A DNA stretch of 64,000 nucleotides from Acidobacteriota bacterium (lineage in GTDB: Bacteria; Acidobacteriota; Aminicenantia; Aminicenantales; Saccharicenantaceae), in contig JBDKSB010000012.1 of assembly GCA_039683095.1 (NCBI GenBank), positions 404,293 through 468,292 on the forward strand, read 5' to 3'. The notes below the pieces were generated by a model. The model worked only from the letters and a program-made list of their open reading frames with translations, was not told the DNA's origin and ran no database searches. The position numbers were made by a program, and so were the translations under genes. Below, one piece after another: positions 46,401 through 54,611 of the stretch. Numbering within the stretch: the stretch's first letter is position 1; each line of letters begins with the position of its first letter.

Positions 46401-46690
46401 CTGTGAAGACCGGGACGAAGGACGTCCTGGCGACGTGCTTCGTCAGGCGCGGCCAGGCAAGGACGACGGCCGTCCCGGCCAGGAGCGCGACGATGGTCGC
46501 TCTGGCATCCTGGGCCAAGGAGCCCGTCGACGCGCGTCTCTCGATCGACTGGAAGGCGCTCGGCCTCGACCCGAAGAAGGCCAGGCTCATCGCCCCGGCC
46601 ATCGACAAGTTCCAGGGGGTAGCGGCGTTCAGGCCCGGCGACCCGATCCGCGTCGAGCCCGGCAAGGGCCTGCTCCTCATCCTCCGCTAG
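43472..46690 (+). CDS. secreted glycoside-hydrolase-like protein (DUF6067-type TIM-barrel)
   Basis: This 1072-aa protein carries an N-terminal hydrophobic export signal (about 15-34). Beta-rich domains follow (about 100-400), including GEYFTFQIGAWA and a GVPVPPGIRPGVFKGAVTV segment of the kind preceding GH123/DUF4091 catalytic domains. A probable TIM barrel lies C-terminally (about 690-960), with HHANDINPYINYPF, GLDWLARNVGIDGLYLDD and HSANQYN. The GLYLDD acidic pair is a candidate catalytic site. Substrate is unknown. A strong promoter and a ribosome site precede it. Its 3' end overlaps the convergent esterase gene by 14 nt. Confidence 0.78.
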   Translation: MPIRQILFSFSLSKIAAEIALGFVALVPVALAAAGQTGEPRYGVGTWDPESGLGNHRAVIHVAAPAAVPGAKGAGRPPAAVAPARPALARVVIPWRRPDLEPEKKNVIVIDASTGERVVKVLPVRIGREAADLLFEPRTVPGDYYFYFLPYKSEGRKNYPNVRYDPPDWSADPALAARAAALRASGAPPAGEAAAEGLLPAETVEIQSADAFSAFTPMERIATAEETRALLAAHPAAPYLLFPEDRSLSIRMTGDLPGRWAASGPAGVIRGRAARGEYFTFQIGAWAAREPIADLDVRFSDLVRTPATAADGSPVAPSVIPGKGMTCINKGGAGWDGAPFTKAVPVAKGRVQALWCGVPVPPGIRPGVFKGAVTVAPSGLPETVLALELTVTDETLADSGDGDPSRLTRLRWLDSTLAQDDGIVPPYTAMTIDRLTVGCLGRAVAIGRDGLPSRIRSYFAPEMTRLQAKPVDVTAGPIRLRVLDEDGREHNWKPSVIGPRLARRGPGAVVWEADNCNGDFLLKVQARMEFDGFVDYKVSVTARRDMAVSDIRLEVPWREASATHMMGLGFKGGLRPASYDWAWDQKKNQDALWIGTVNAGMQVGLRAENYSRPLNTNFYLSKPLNMPPSWWNEGRGAVTVRSGGRDGAAPGTVVMAAASGPRRLRVGETLHFDFTLLITPFKPITPAAHFRERYFHAFEPLDKVAAAGANVVNVHHANDINPYINYPFLRAPEMKAYIDDAHRRGFKVKIYDTVRELSNRAPEIFALRSLGREIFTAGPGGGYSWLQEHLGCDYIAAWFVPQLKDAAVINSGMSRWHNYYIEGLDWLARNVGIDGLYLDDVAFDRTTMKRVRKVLDRNRPGALIDLHSANQYNVRDGFASSANLYLEHFPFLDRLWFGEYFDYNGSGPDYWLVEMSGIPFGLMGEMLQDGGNPWRGMVFGMTARLPWAGDPRPLWKAWDEFGIAGSEMIGWWVAGSPVKTGTKDVLATCFVRRGQARTTAVPARSATMVALASWAKEPVDARLSIDWKALGLDPKKARLIAPAIDKFQGVAAFRPGDPIRVEPGKGLLLILR

Positions 46691-48194
46691 CCGCCGCCGG
46701 GAAGAGCCTGACGACGAGAAGGTCGTCCCCGGCCCCGGCCGAAAGGCCGCGGGATCTCCGGACCCGCTCCAGGAGCGCCTGGAACGCGGCCGTGGGCCGG
46801 ATCGGATCCAGATCCTTATCGGTCTCGAGGACCCCGAGGTTGGCGAACCCCTTGTCCACCGCCGCGGCCAGGTGCCGCAAGGCCAGCGCCTTATCGCCCG
46901 CCCGCGCGGCCACGCACGAACGGTCGTAATAGAGGCCGCTCTCCATGGACAGCCCCTCTTCGCAGGCGGCGATGGCCAGGTCGAGATAGGCGCCGGACCG
47001 GATCATGTCGCCCTTGCCGTAGAGCTCCAGGGCCCGGGTCCGGGCGGCGGAGCAGAGATCGTAAAGGCGCCGGGAAGCCGAGGCGCGGTCCTCGATCGCG
47101 CCCTTCCCTTTCGCGGCTTTCTTCAAGAAGCGAACGCCCGTCTCCAGCAGCACCTCCGGCACGGCCGACGGGCCGCCCGTCTCGGCGTCCTCGATGGCTC
47201 CGACGGCGCGGCTGAATTCCTTCCGGAATTCGGCGTCCTTCCGGTCGCGCTTCCTCTCGGCCTCTAGGAACAGCCCGTAGTCCCTGCTCGCCTTGAGCCT
47301 CTCGAGGCGGGCGGGGAGTTCCGCGAGACCGGCGATGTCCAAGCCCATCCCCGCGGCCAGGCGCATGGCGGCCTCCAGCCTGTCGGCGGCCCAGAAGACC
47401 CGCCGCGCCGCCTCGAGCGTCCCGGCTTCCTCGAGATCGCCGCGGATGAAGGCGGCCGCGCGCTCCCGGTTCGGCGGCCGGAGTCCCCGCTTCATCGCCG
47501 TGATCTCCATCCAGCCGACGGCCAGGGCGCAGGACGCCGGGTCCGGCCAAACGTGGGGACCGTCGAAATAATGGAACCGGTGCGGGATGCCGGACGGGTC
47601 GAGCGCCCGGTCAAGCCCCTTCATCTCGCCGTAGTTGAAGTCCCGCAGGCCCGCCAGGCCGAAATAGGCGGCGGCTCCGAGCTTCCCGGGCTCGATCCCC
47701 GCGGAGAGCCCGGCCCCGCAGCCTATGATCCCGGCGATGGGGCGGCCGACGACGGCGGGAAAGACCGACGCGACGCGGGCCCCGCCGGAGAATCCGGAGG
47801 CGTAGACGCGCTTTTCGTCGATGGGCACCCTTTGCCGCACATCGGTCCAGAGGGCCAGGGCGGCGCGGACGCTCGCTTCCATGGGGCCGTTCCTCGAATC
47901 GTTGGACGCGGCCAAAATCCAGCCGTACCGCTCGGCGGCGTCCCGGAAGGCCTCGATCGCCGCCGCGCCCCGGGCGCCGGGATCGAAGAGGACGAGGACG
48001 GGCCAGGTCTTGCGGGGATCGAACGAGGACGGCAGATAGAGCGCGTAGCTGCGGGCGGGATCGGCCAGGCAGTCGATTTTCGCGACGAACCGGCCCGCGG
48101 AGGACGCTTGGCCGCGGGCGGGAGGCGGGATCAGGGCCGAGGCAGCAGCGGCGAGGAGGGCCGCTACAGCGGAAAGACGCTTCGGGTGCGACAT
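46677..48194 (-). CDS. exported alpha/beta-hydrolase (esterase/polyhydroxybutyrate-depolymerase-like)
   Basis: This 505-aa protein has a signal peptide (about 1-28) and an alpha/beta-hydrolase domain (about 40-255). The nucleophile motif is GFSGG (near residue 134) and a GPHVWP segment supplies the likely catalytic histidine. The C-terminal half (about 256-490) is helical and TPR-like, ending with LRHLAAAVDKGF, typical of TPR-appended esterases in this group. Substrate is unknown. The gene has its own promoter and an AAAGGA ribosome site. It lies between the glycoside-hydrolase-like and sialidase-like genes, suggesting a shared role in polymer use. Confidence 0.82.
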   Translation of the reverse strand: MSHPKRLSAVAALLAAAASALIPPPARGQASSAGRFVAKIDCLADPARSYALYLPSSFDPRKTWPVLVLFDPGARGAAAIEAFRDAAERYGWILAASNDSRNGPMEASVRAALALWTDVRQRVPIDEKRVYASGFSGGARVASVFPAVVGRPIAGIIGCGAGLSAGIEPGKLGAAAYFGLAGLRDFNYGEMKGLDRALDPSGIPHRFHYFDGPHVWPDPASCALAVGWMEITAMKRGLRPPNRERAAAFIRGDLEEAGTLEAARRVFWAADRLEAAMRLAAGMGLDIAGLAELPARLERLKASRDYGLFLEAERKRDRKDAEFRKEFSRAVGAIEDAETGGPSAVPEVLLETGVRFLKKAAKGKGAIEDRASASRRLYDLCSAARTRALELYGKGDMIRSGAYLDLAIAACEEGLSMESGLYYDRSCVAARAGDKALALRHLAAAVDKGFANLGVLETDKDLDPIRPTAAFQALLERVRRSRGLSAGAGDDLLVVRLFPAAASGG

Positions 48195-48215
48195 CCCGGT
48201 CCTTTCGGCGCTCTC

Positions 48216-48245
48216 ATTCTAGATCAGGCGCTCCATGGCGTCCAA
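48216..48245 (-). promoter_or_regulatory. promoter of the exported alpha/beta-hydrolase gene
   Basis: On the minus strand TTGGAC (48245-48240) and TAGAAT (48221-48216) are 18 nt apart, with transcription starting near 48209 and the ATG at 48194. Confidence 0.45.
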
Positions 48246-48285
48246 TCCGGGGCAACGGGCGGCCGGGCTCGAAAAAGCGGAAATA

Positions 48286-48309
48286 GGTATTGTGTCCCCC
48301 ATTTTTTTT
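48286..48309. repeat. half copy of the GGGGGACA(T/C)(G/A)ATACC repeat family
   Basis: GGTATTGTGTCCCCCATTTTTT matches the right arm of the palindrome at 43296-43362 with two substitutions and the same ATTTTT extension. The complementary left arm is missing. It overlaps the stop codon of the sialidase-like gene. Confidence 0.6.
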
Positions 48310-49483
48310 AATGGGACAGGCGGTCGAGCTCCTCGAGCTTCAGCCGGACGCTCATGATGTAGGGCGGCTCGCCGGCCGTCCAGTGCCCGTACGTCGTGAC
48401 GACGAAGGTGCCGTCCGGCAGGACCTCGACGCCGGGATAAGAGCAGTCGGCGCCCTCGGTGTTGTCCATGAGCCGGACGCGGTACTGGCCTTCGCGGCCC
48501 TTGACGATGTCGTCGAACGTGCCGACCCAGGCCACCCAATCGCCTCTCGTCGGGCTCTCGTGGGTCATGTCGCGGAAGGAAACGAGCAACCGCCCGTCCG
48601 GGGCGTACTTCCCGGTGTGGCGGTCGCCGGTCAGGGCGCCGGGCAGCTCGCGCGGCGCGCTCCAGGTCGCGCCCTCGTCCTTCGAGAAGATGACGTACGA
48701 ATTGCGCTTGCGGCTTTCCTCGCGCAGGAGGACGGCCAGGGTCCGGCCGTCGGGAGAACGGATGACCCCCGGCTCGCAGAGCTGGACCTCGGACGACGCG
48801 CAGACCGCCTTGGGGAAGGACCAGGTCAGCCCGCCGTCCTCCGAGAACGTCGCGTAGAGCGTGAAGACGACCGGGTCCTTCTGATGGGACTCCGTGGCGA
48901 AGAACCGTCCGTCATCATGGAACATGGCCATGTAGCGGCCGCGGCCGAACGGCTTCCGCTCGACCAGGGACGACATGACCACGACCCCGCCCCAATCCCC
49001 GGCCGGGGCGAGCGGCGTCCAGGTCGCGCCGTCGTCCTCCGAGACCGCCAGGCGCGCCGGGTAGAGGCCGGACCAGACGATGAGCCTCTTCTTGCCGTCC
49101 GGACCGACGACGCGGTGGATGGTCGGCGTCTCGAGCGAGGTGGCCCAATTCTCAGGCACCGGCAGACGGGTGCTCCAGGTCAGGCCGCCGTCGGCGCTCC
49201 GCTTCATGACGATGGCGCCCCGGCCGTGGCCCTTGGGATAGACGGTAATGATGGTCTTGCCGTCCTCGAGCAGGACGGTCGTCGGGTGGCCAAGGTACTG
49301 GCCCGGCTCGCGGTCGACCACAACCTGCCGTTCGGCCTGCCCGGCCAGATCGATGAGCGGGATGGAATAGCCGCGGGACACGGAGACGCGCGGCTTCTCC
49401 TTCCCGGAGCTGGCCGGCAAACCCGCGACCAGGACGAACCCCGCGGCGGCGAGAGCGACGACTTTCCACATGCTTGCCTTCAC
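48308..49483 (-). CDS. exported sialidase-like (BNR/Asp-box) protein
   Basis: This roughly 391-aa protein has a signal peptide and a six-bladed-propeller sialidase fold. At least four Asp boxes (S-x-D-x-G-x-T-W) are visible: SADGGLTW, SEDDGATW, SEDGGLTW and SKDEGATW. It probably cleaves or binds terminal sugars outside the cytoplasm, though many such proteins are not true sialidases. The ATG at 49489 abuts the GAGGAGG site with no spacing; the GTG two codons later (49483) has the correct 6-nt distance and is taken as the start. Confidence 0.83.
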   Translation of the reverse strand: MKASMWKVVALAAAGFVLVAGLPASSGKEKPRVSVSRGYSIPLIDLAGQAERQVVVDREPGQYLGHPTTVLLEDGKTIITVYPKGHGRGAIVMKRSADGGLTWSTRLPVPENWATSLETPTIHRVVGPDGKKRLIVWSGLYPARLAVSEDDGATWTPLAPAGDWGGVVVMSSLVERKPFGRGRYMAMFHDDGRFFATESHQKDPVVFTLYATFSEDGGLTWSFPKAVCASSEVQLCEPGVIRSPDGRTLAVLLREESRKRNSYVIFSKDEGATWSAPRELPGALTGDRHTGKYAPDGRLLVSFRDMTHESPTRGDWVAWVGTFDDIVKGREGQYRVRLMDNTEGADCSYPGVEVLPDGTFVVTTYGHWTAGEPPYIMSVRLKLEELDRLSH

Positions 49484-49496
49484 CGTCATCCTCCTC

Positions 49497-50192
49497 TCAA
49501 TCGAAGAGCTTCATCAGCCAGCGATGGAGCGGCGCGACCGGCGCGAAGCGCGCGAAGCAGTAATCGACGAATTCCTCCCCGAAGAACTCCGGCGGCACCC
49601 TGGCCTCGAAGCTCGCGTACAGCCCTTTGTGCTTGAGCAGCTCGGCGTTGCGGTGGCCCGGGTCGAGGCCGGCCGGGACGCGCTTGTAGTGCGACCCTTC
49701 GACCGCGCAGCCCGGGATGGCCCGGAGCGCGTTCACGATCCTGGCGATCTCCGCCCCGCGCCGCGGGTCGGCCACGGCCTTCCGGTAGCGGCCGAGCAGG
49801 GCGTCGGGGATCATGTACATCCCGCCGCCGAGCGTGAGGTCGGGCGGTTCGAGACCGACGTAGTAGCCCGCCGACTCCATCCGGGAGCGGGCCCGGTCCC
49901 AGAAGTAGATGCCGAGGTTCGTCTTGTAAGGCCTCGGATCCAGGCTGAAGCGCGTGTCGCGGTTGATGCGGAAGATCGACTTGTTGACCGCGGGGACGGC
50001 CACGATCCCCGGGACGATCGCCTTCAGCCTTTCCCCCATGGCCGGGACGAAGAGCCTGGCCGGGGCCAGGACGTGGGCCTCGTAGGTCGCCCGGTTCTCC
50101 TCGAACCAGGCCCTGTTGTTGTTCTCCCGGAGCTCCGCATAGAACCGCACGGTCTCCCGGGTGAATCCCGTGAACACGGCCTCTTCGCTCAT
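49497..50192 (-). CDS. DUF2461 family protein
   Basis: This 231-aa soluble protein matches the DUF2461 (TIGR02453) family. The N-terminal FYAELRENNNRAWFEENR, the NRDTRFSLDPRPYKTN segment and GGGMYMIP are all characteristic. The biochemical role of the family is not established. It lies 13 nt upstream of the sialidase-like gene and may share its transcript. Confidence 0.88.
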   Translation of the reverse strand: MSEEAVFTGFTRETVRFYAELRENNNRAWFEENRATYEAHVLAPARLFVPAMGERLKAIVPGIVAVPAVNKSIFRINRDTRFSLDPRPYKTNLGIYFWDRARSRMESAGYYVGLEPPDLTLGGGMYMIPDALLGRYRKAVADPRRGAEIARIVNALRAIPGCAVEGSHYKRVPAGLDPGHRNAELLKHKGLYASFEARVPPEFFGEEFVDYCFARFAPVAPLHRWLMKLFD

Positions 50193-50221
50193 GCCGGCCT
50201 CCAGGCGGCTATTTTACCAGA

Positions 50222-50251
50222 TTGCGAGGGGCGAAGCCGCTGTGGTATAGA
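50222..50251 (+). promoter_or_regulatory. promoter of the stand-alone PAS protein
   Basis: TTGCGA (50222-50227) and TATAGA (50246-50251, preceded by TGG) are 18 nt apart. The start is near 50258, next to the GGAAGGAG ribosome site. Confidence 0.55.
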
Positions 50252-50269
50252 AGCGGGGAAGGAGCCGTC

Positions 50270-50623
50270 ATGAGCCTGAACGAATGGGTCGGGGAATTTC
50301 CCGTCGCGGTCACGGTCTGCGACGCCGAGGGACGGATCATCGAGATGAACGGCCGGTCGCGCGAGGTCTTCGCCGCCGACGGCGGGGAGAAGCTCATCGG
50401 GGCGAACGTCCTCGACTGCCACCCCGAGCCCAGCCGGTCGAAGCTGGCCGGGATGATGGCCGACCGGAAGGCCAACGCCTACACCATCCGGAAGAACGGC
50501 CTGAAGAAGCTGATCTACCAGGCGCCCTGGTATAAGGACGGCGCCTACGCCGGATTCGTCGAGCTGTCGCTCGAGATCCCCTGGGACATGCCCCACTTCG
50601 ACCGGGACAGGAGCCGATCTTAG
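50270..50623 (+). CDS. stand-alone PAS-domain protein
   Basis: This 117-aa protein is a single PAS fold: VAVTVCDAEGRIIEMN starts the domain and a LDCHPEP segment and a late FVELSLEIP strand follow. There is no output domain, so it may sense a small ligand or redox state and act through a partner. The ATG at 50270 has a GGAG site. It converges on the TRAP transporter genes with 14 nt between them. Confidence 0.85.
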   Translation: MSLNEWVGEFPVAVTVCDAEGRIIEMNGRSREVFAADGGEKLIGANVLDCHPEPSRSKLAGMMADRKANAYTIRKNGLKKLIYQAPWYKDGAYAGFVELSLEIPWDMPHFDRDRSRS

Positions 50624-50637
50624 GCTCGATCCGTCCT

Positions 50638-52485
50638 TCAGAGCAGCGCGGTGGTCAGGAAGGGGACGTAGGTTATCAGCAGGACGGCCGCCAGCTCGAT
50701 CGCCAGATAGACCAGGACGTCCCGGTAGACGCGCGATATCGGCTCCTCGAACCTGTAGGACGCGAGGTAGAGGTTCAGGCCTACGGGCGGGGTCAGGTAG
50801 CCCAGCTCCAGGTTGGCCAGGAAGATGATGCCCAGGTGGACCGGGTGGATGTGGAAGAGGTTGCCCAGCGGGATGATGAGCGGCACGACGACGAGGATGG
50901 CCGAGTAGATGTCCATGAAGCAGCCGACGACGAGCAGGGCCAGGTTGAGCAGCAGCAGGAAGACGATCGGCGATGAGGTCGTGGCCGCGACCCAGTCGCT
51001 CAGCCGCTGGGGGATCTGGGCGTCGATGATGTAGTAGGACAGGCCGTTGGCCAGGGCCATGATGATGAGCACGCCGCCGATGATCGGCACGGCGCGCAGG
51101 AAGATCCGGGGCATGTCCCTGATCCTCAGGTCCTTCTTGATGAACGTCTCCACGATCCAGACATAGAGCAGCGTGGCCGCGGCGCTTTCCTGCAGGCTGA
51201 CGATCCCCCCGAAATAGAGGCCGAAGACGAGAAGCGGCAACAGGAGCTCCCAGAAGGACTCGCGGAGGGCCGCCGCGGCCTCCCGGAGCTTCAGCGGGTG
51301 CCGCGGCAGGCCGTGCTTACAGGAATAGAAGATGCCGACGGCGATGACGGACACGACCAGGAACGCGCCCGGCAGAAAGCCCCCCACGAACATGTCCTTG
51401 ATGCTCGTCCCGGCGATCACGCCGTAGATGATGACAGGCAGGCTGGGCGGGAAGAGCAGACCGATGCTGCCGGAAGCCGTCAGCAGGCCGACCGTGAAGC
51501 GCTTGGGATAGCCGGCCTTCTCGAGGATGACGGCCAGGAGGCCGCCCAGGGCCAGGATGGTCACGCCCGAAGCGCCGGTGAAAGTCGTGAAAAAAGCGCA
51601 GACGATGACGGCCATGACGGTCAGCCCGCCCGGGAACCAGCCGAACGCGGCCTGGAAGAACCGGACCATCCTCTCCCCCGCCTTGCTCTCGGACAGGAAG
51701 AAGCCGACCGCGGCGAAAAGCGGGATGGCCGGGATGGCGCTCCCGGTCAGGACGGCGTAGGCCTGGTTGGGGACGATCTCGAGCGGCGAACCGCCCTTGA
51801 CGAAAAGGAGGAAGCCGATGCCGCCGAGGACGACGAAGATGGGCAGCCCGAAGAACGCCGCGGCGATGAGGACAAGGATCAGGGGACCGGCGACCCCCGT
51901 TGCCGCGGGCCGCAGGAACGCGGCCGCCGCCGCGAGCGCCGGCACGGCCTTCGCCCCGCCGGCCGTCAGCAGCTGGACGAGCGGCTCGAAGCCGAGAAGG
52001 AGCCCCAGGACGGCGGCCGCGGCCGCCGCGGCCGGACGGACGCTTTTCTTCCCGATCGCGGCGATGAACCGGACGCTCATGGCCAGGAAGCCGGCGGCCA
52101 TGACCAGGACGACCAGGCGCTTCGGCAGAAGGCCGACCCGGTCCGCCGCAGTGAAGGCGTTCCGGGCGAACGACAGGGCGCTCAGTCCGAAGGCCAGGCT
52201 CAGCGCCGAGGCCAGGGCGGCGGTGACCGCGTCGGCGAGCGCCCGGACCCGCTCCGGCAGGAACATCCCCGTGGCCAGGGCCAGGTGCTTCTTCTCCCGC
52301 GAGGTAATGGCCGCGGCGACGAAGGCGGCCACGAGCACGAGATGCTCGATATAGGCGCCGGAGTTCTTGATCCCGGTGTTGAAGGCCTTGCGGGCCACGG
52401 CCTCGGCGATCAGCATGCCGGCCAGGGCGAAGACGGCCAGGACGGCGAGCGAGTCCTCGGCGGCGCGGGCGAGCCTATTGGCCAT
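50638..52485 (-). CDS. TRAP transporter fused small/large permease (DctQM)
   Basis: This 615-aa inner-membrane protein joins the four-helix DctQ-type small subunit (about residues 1-165) to the DctM-type large subunit (about 190-610), which forms the substrate channel. Conserved DctM segments such as PNQAYAVLTGSAIPAIPLFAAVGF, TGASGVTILALGG and SIGLLFPPSLP are present. It imports an organic acid or related solute using an ion gradient. The ATG at 52485 overlaps the upstream solute-receptor gene by 11 nt. The fused form and neighbouring TatT gene match the TPAT organisation of Treponema pallidum. Confidence 0.9.
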   Translation of the reverse strand: MANRLARAAEDSLAVLAVFALAGMLIAEAVARKAFNTGIKNSGAYIEHLVLVAAFVAAAITSREKKHLALATGMFLPERVRALADAVTAALASALSLAFGLSALSFARNAFTAADRVGLLPKRLVVLVMAAGFLAMSVRFIAAIGKKSVRPAAAAAAAVLGLLLGFEPLVQLLTAGGAKAVPALAAAAAFLRPAATGVAGPLILVLIAAAFFGLPIFVVLGGIGFLLFVKGGSPLEIVPNQAYAVLTGSAIPAIPLFAAVGFFLSESKAGERMVRFFQAAFGWFPGGLTVMAVIVCAFFTTFTGASGVTILALGGLLAVILEKAGYPKRFTVGLLTASGSIGLLFPPSLPVIIYGVIAGTSIKDMFVGGFLPGAFLVVSVIAVGIFYSCKHGLPRHPLKLREAAAALRESFWELLLPLLVFGLYFGGIVSLQESAAATLLYVWIVETFIKKDLRIRDMPRIFLRAVPIIGGVLIIMALANGLSYYIIDAQIPQRLSDWVAATTSSPIVFLLLLNLALLVVGCFMDIYSAILVVVPLIIPLGNLFHIHPVHLGIIFLANLELGYLTPPVGLNLYLASYRFEEPISRVYRDVLVYLAIELAAVLLITYVPFLTTALL

Positions 52486-53509
52486 GGGTCTTGCGATAGT
52501 CCCTGACGCAGCCGACAACCTGGTCGTAGGCATCTTTGGAGAAGACCGGGCCGACGAGTCCCTGGACCGCCCGGTCGGCGGCCGTCCGCCATTTGGCCAT
52601 GGCCTCGGGCGAGGGCTCGTGGACGACCAGGCCGTTGTCCTTCATCATCTTGACGGCGTCGGCCTCGAGCCGCATCGTTTCGTCGTAGAGGCCCTGCGCC
52701 GCCCGGCCGACGGCGGCCAGGAACGGCTCGCGCAGCCCGGCCGGCACGGACGCCCAGGCCTTGGCGCTGAGGATCAGCCCGCCGACGAGGGGGGCCAGGG
52801 AGGGGGAGAGCATATGCGGAGCCAGGGCGAAGAACTGGCCGGAGCCGGCGAGGAGCGCCGGAAGGTAGAGGGCCGTCACGGCGCCGCTCTGGAGCTCGAC
52901 CATGAGGTCGGTGTTATCGCTGGCCACGGCCTCGTAACCCATCTTTTTCCAGACCTGCTCGATCTCCGGGAAGTCGGCCGTCACGTTGATCTTGAGCCTC
53001 TTCAGGTCGTCGGGCTCGAGGACCGGCGTCTTGGAGAAGAAGTTGACCCAGCCGGCCAGGGTCCAGAGCATCACCTTGAAGCCGTCCCGCTCGAGGGTTT
53101 CCTCGAAGGACGGCTTCAGGCGGTCGAAAACGGCGTTGAACTCCTCCCGGCTGTGGAAGAGGAAGGGGATGCAGAGGACGGTCAGGGAGTGGTCGATCTT
53201 GGCCAGTCCCATCGACGAAAAGATGCCGCCCTGGATGACGCCCAGGCGCATCTTTCGGATCATGTCCTGCTCGCTCCCGGCGATGCTGCCGGGATAGATC
53301 TTGACCTGGACGGCGCCGCCCGAGAGCGCCTCCCAGTCGTTGGCCACCTGCTGCAGGGCCTTGTCCCACGGCGAACGGCTGGGGGCGATGCTGGCGATCT
53401 TGAGGACGATAGCCCCCGAAGCGGCGGAGCCGGGCGGCGCCGGGGCGGCCGGCGCTCCGGACAGGGCCAGCGCCGCCAACGCCAGCGCGGCTGAGATCGG
53501 CCTGATCAT
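52475..53509 (-). CDS. TRAP transporter periplasmic solute receptor (DctP family)
   Basis: This 344-aa exported protein has a signal peptide and the DctP fold. Conserved segments include APSRSPWDKALQ, EQDMIRKMRLGVIQGG and ELQSGAV. The substrate-contacting arginine region around KRLKINV is partly altered compared with C4-dicarboxylate receptors, so the ligand may differ. The start overlaps the stop of the upstream TatT-like gene (ATGA, 53506-53509), and the downstream permease overlaps its end, giving one tightly coupled operon. Confidence 0.9.
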   Translation of the reverse strand: MIRPISAALALAALALSGAPAAPAPPGSAASGAIVLKIASIAPSRSPWDKALQQVANDWEALSGGAVQVKIYPGSIAGSEQDMIRKMRLGVIQGGIFSSMGLAKIDHSLTVLCIPFLFHSREEFNAVFDRLKPSFEETLERDGFKVMLWTLAGWVNFFSKTPVLEPDDLKRLKINVTADFPEIEQVWKKMGYEAVASDNTDLMVELQSGAVTALYLPALLAGSGQFFALAPHMLSPSLAPLVGGLILSAKAWASVPAGLREPFLAAVGRAAQGLYDETMRLEADAVKMMKDNGLVVHEPSPEAMAKWRTAADRAVQGLVGPVFSKDAYDQVVGCVRDYRKTHGQ

Positions 53510-54477
53510 GGCCGCTCCATTTCGATGAAGAAATCGTCGATGTGGGCCAGGAGCCAGCGGGCCTTGCGCCGGTTGAGCGTGTTGGACAGGCGGTGGGCCG
53601 GGTCGCTCTCGGGGTCGAAGGCCAGGACCCGGCCGACCAGGTCCTTGAATTCGGCGGCATTCTGCTCCTTGACGCAGACCGTCGTGGCCAGGGCCAGGAG
53701 GGACGAGGTGTCGGTCTTGCCGGCCAGGGCCTGGGCCCTGGCGAAGTGCTCGCGGGCCTTGGCCGGGTCGCCGCCGAGGTAATCGGGGAGAGAGCCGTAA
53801 TAGCTGATATAGAAGGAATCGAGGGAGCCGTGGCCGTAGTCCGGTTCGAGCTCGGCGACCCGCTCGATCATGGCCCGCGTCTGGGGCACGGTCTGGCCGA
53901 GGGTCATGTCGAAGGGGTCAACCGAGAACGCGGCCAGCCAGCCGAGCGCCGTCCAGTAGAGGAGCGTCGCGTCCTCCCGGCTGAAGCGGGCCATGGCTTC
54001 CCCGTATTTCCGTTCCTTGAGCTGGGCCCGCAGGGCCGGGTTCTTCTTCTCCAGGGAGACGAAAAGGATGTCGCGGCCGCGGAGGTAGAGGTTCTTGGCC
54101 CTGGCCAGGAGATATTCCTTCGTCTCCATCTCGCTGCGGGGCGTCGTGTCGGCCGGCGTCTCGACGAAGGCGCTGGCGTACATGATGTACAGGCTGCCGG
54201 TGCGGAGGCGCAGCCCGGCGTGGTTCGGCAGGGACGCCAGGAGCGACTCGTAGAGCTTGATGGCGAAGGGCAGGGCCTGGCCGACGAGGTCGGGATCGTT
54301 GTCCGAGCTGAAGACATCGGACGAGGACGGGCCGGAGAGCATGCCGGCCACTTTCCTCAGGGCCAGCTTCTCGATGGAGCAGGCGCCGAGGAGGACGGTC
54401 AGGGCCAGGGCCACGGCGGCGGCCGCTGGCGCCGGCCGCTCCCCCGCGTTCGAAGCCCCCGGCTCGCCCGTTCGCAT
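53506..54477 (-). CDS. TatT-like TPR lipoprotein of a TRAP transporter
   Basis: This 323-aa protein is a predicted lipoprotein (lipobox LLGAC, cysteine 33) with helical repeats resembling TatT (Tp0956), the trimeric TPR accessory of TPAT-type TRAP transporters. Segments such as LGQTVPQTRAMIERVAELEP and LPDYLGGDPAKAREHFARA match the family. TatT is thought to dock with the solute receptor in the periplasm and help hand over hydrophobic or unusual ligands. It is the first gene of the tatT-dctP-dctQM operon and has a good promoter. Confidence 0.88.
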   Translation of the reverse strand: MRTGEPGASNAGERPAPAAAAVALALTVLLGACSIEKLALRKVAGMLSGPSSSDVFSSDNDPDLVGQALPFAIKLYESLLASLPNHAGLRLRTGSLYIMYASAFVETPADTTPRSEMETKEYLLARAKNLYLRGRDILFVSLEKKNPALRAQLKERKYGEAMARFSREDATLLYWTALGWLAAFSVDPFDMTLGQTVPQTRAMIERVAELEPDYGHGSLDSFYISYYGSLPDYLGGDPAKAREHFARAQALAGKTDTSSLLALATTVCVKEQNAAEFKDLVGRVLAFDPESDPAHRLSNTLNRRKARWLLAHIDDFFIEMERP

Positions 54478-54532
54478 GGACGGCTCCTGAAACCGTTATG
54501 CTTCCTGGAACAACCCCGTTCCCAACGAAATA

Positions 54533-54561
54533 AGGATAGGCCCGCGGCGGTCGTTAGTCAA
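54533..54561 (-). promoter_or_regulatory. promoter of the tatT-dctP-dctQM operon
   Basis: On the minus strand TTGACT (54561-54556) and TATCCT (54538-54533) are 17 nt apart. The start is near 54526, leaving about 49 nt of leader with an AGGAG site. Confidence 0.7.
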
Positions 54562-54611
54562 ATGGGGGCGGGGCGGAGGACCGGGCGCCGCCCTGGGAAG
54601 GGGAACGGGGC

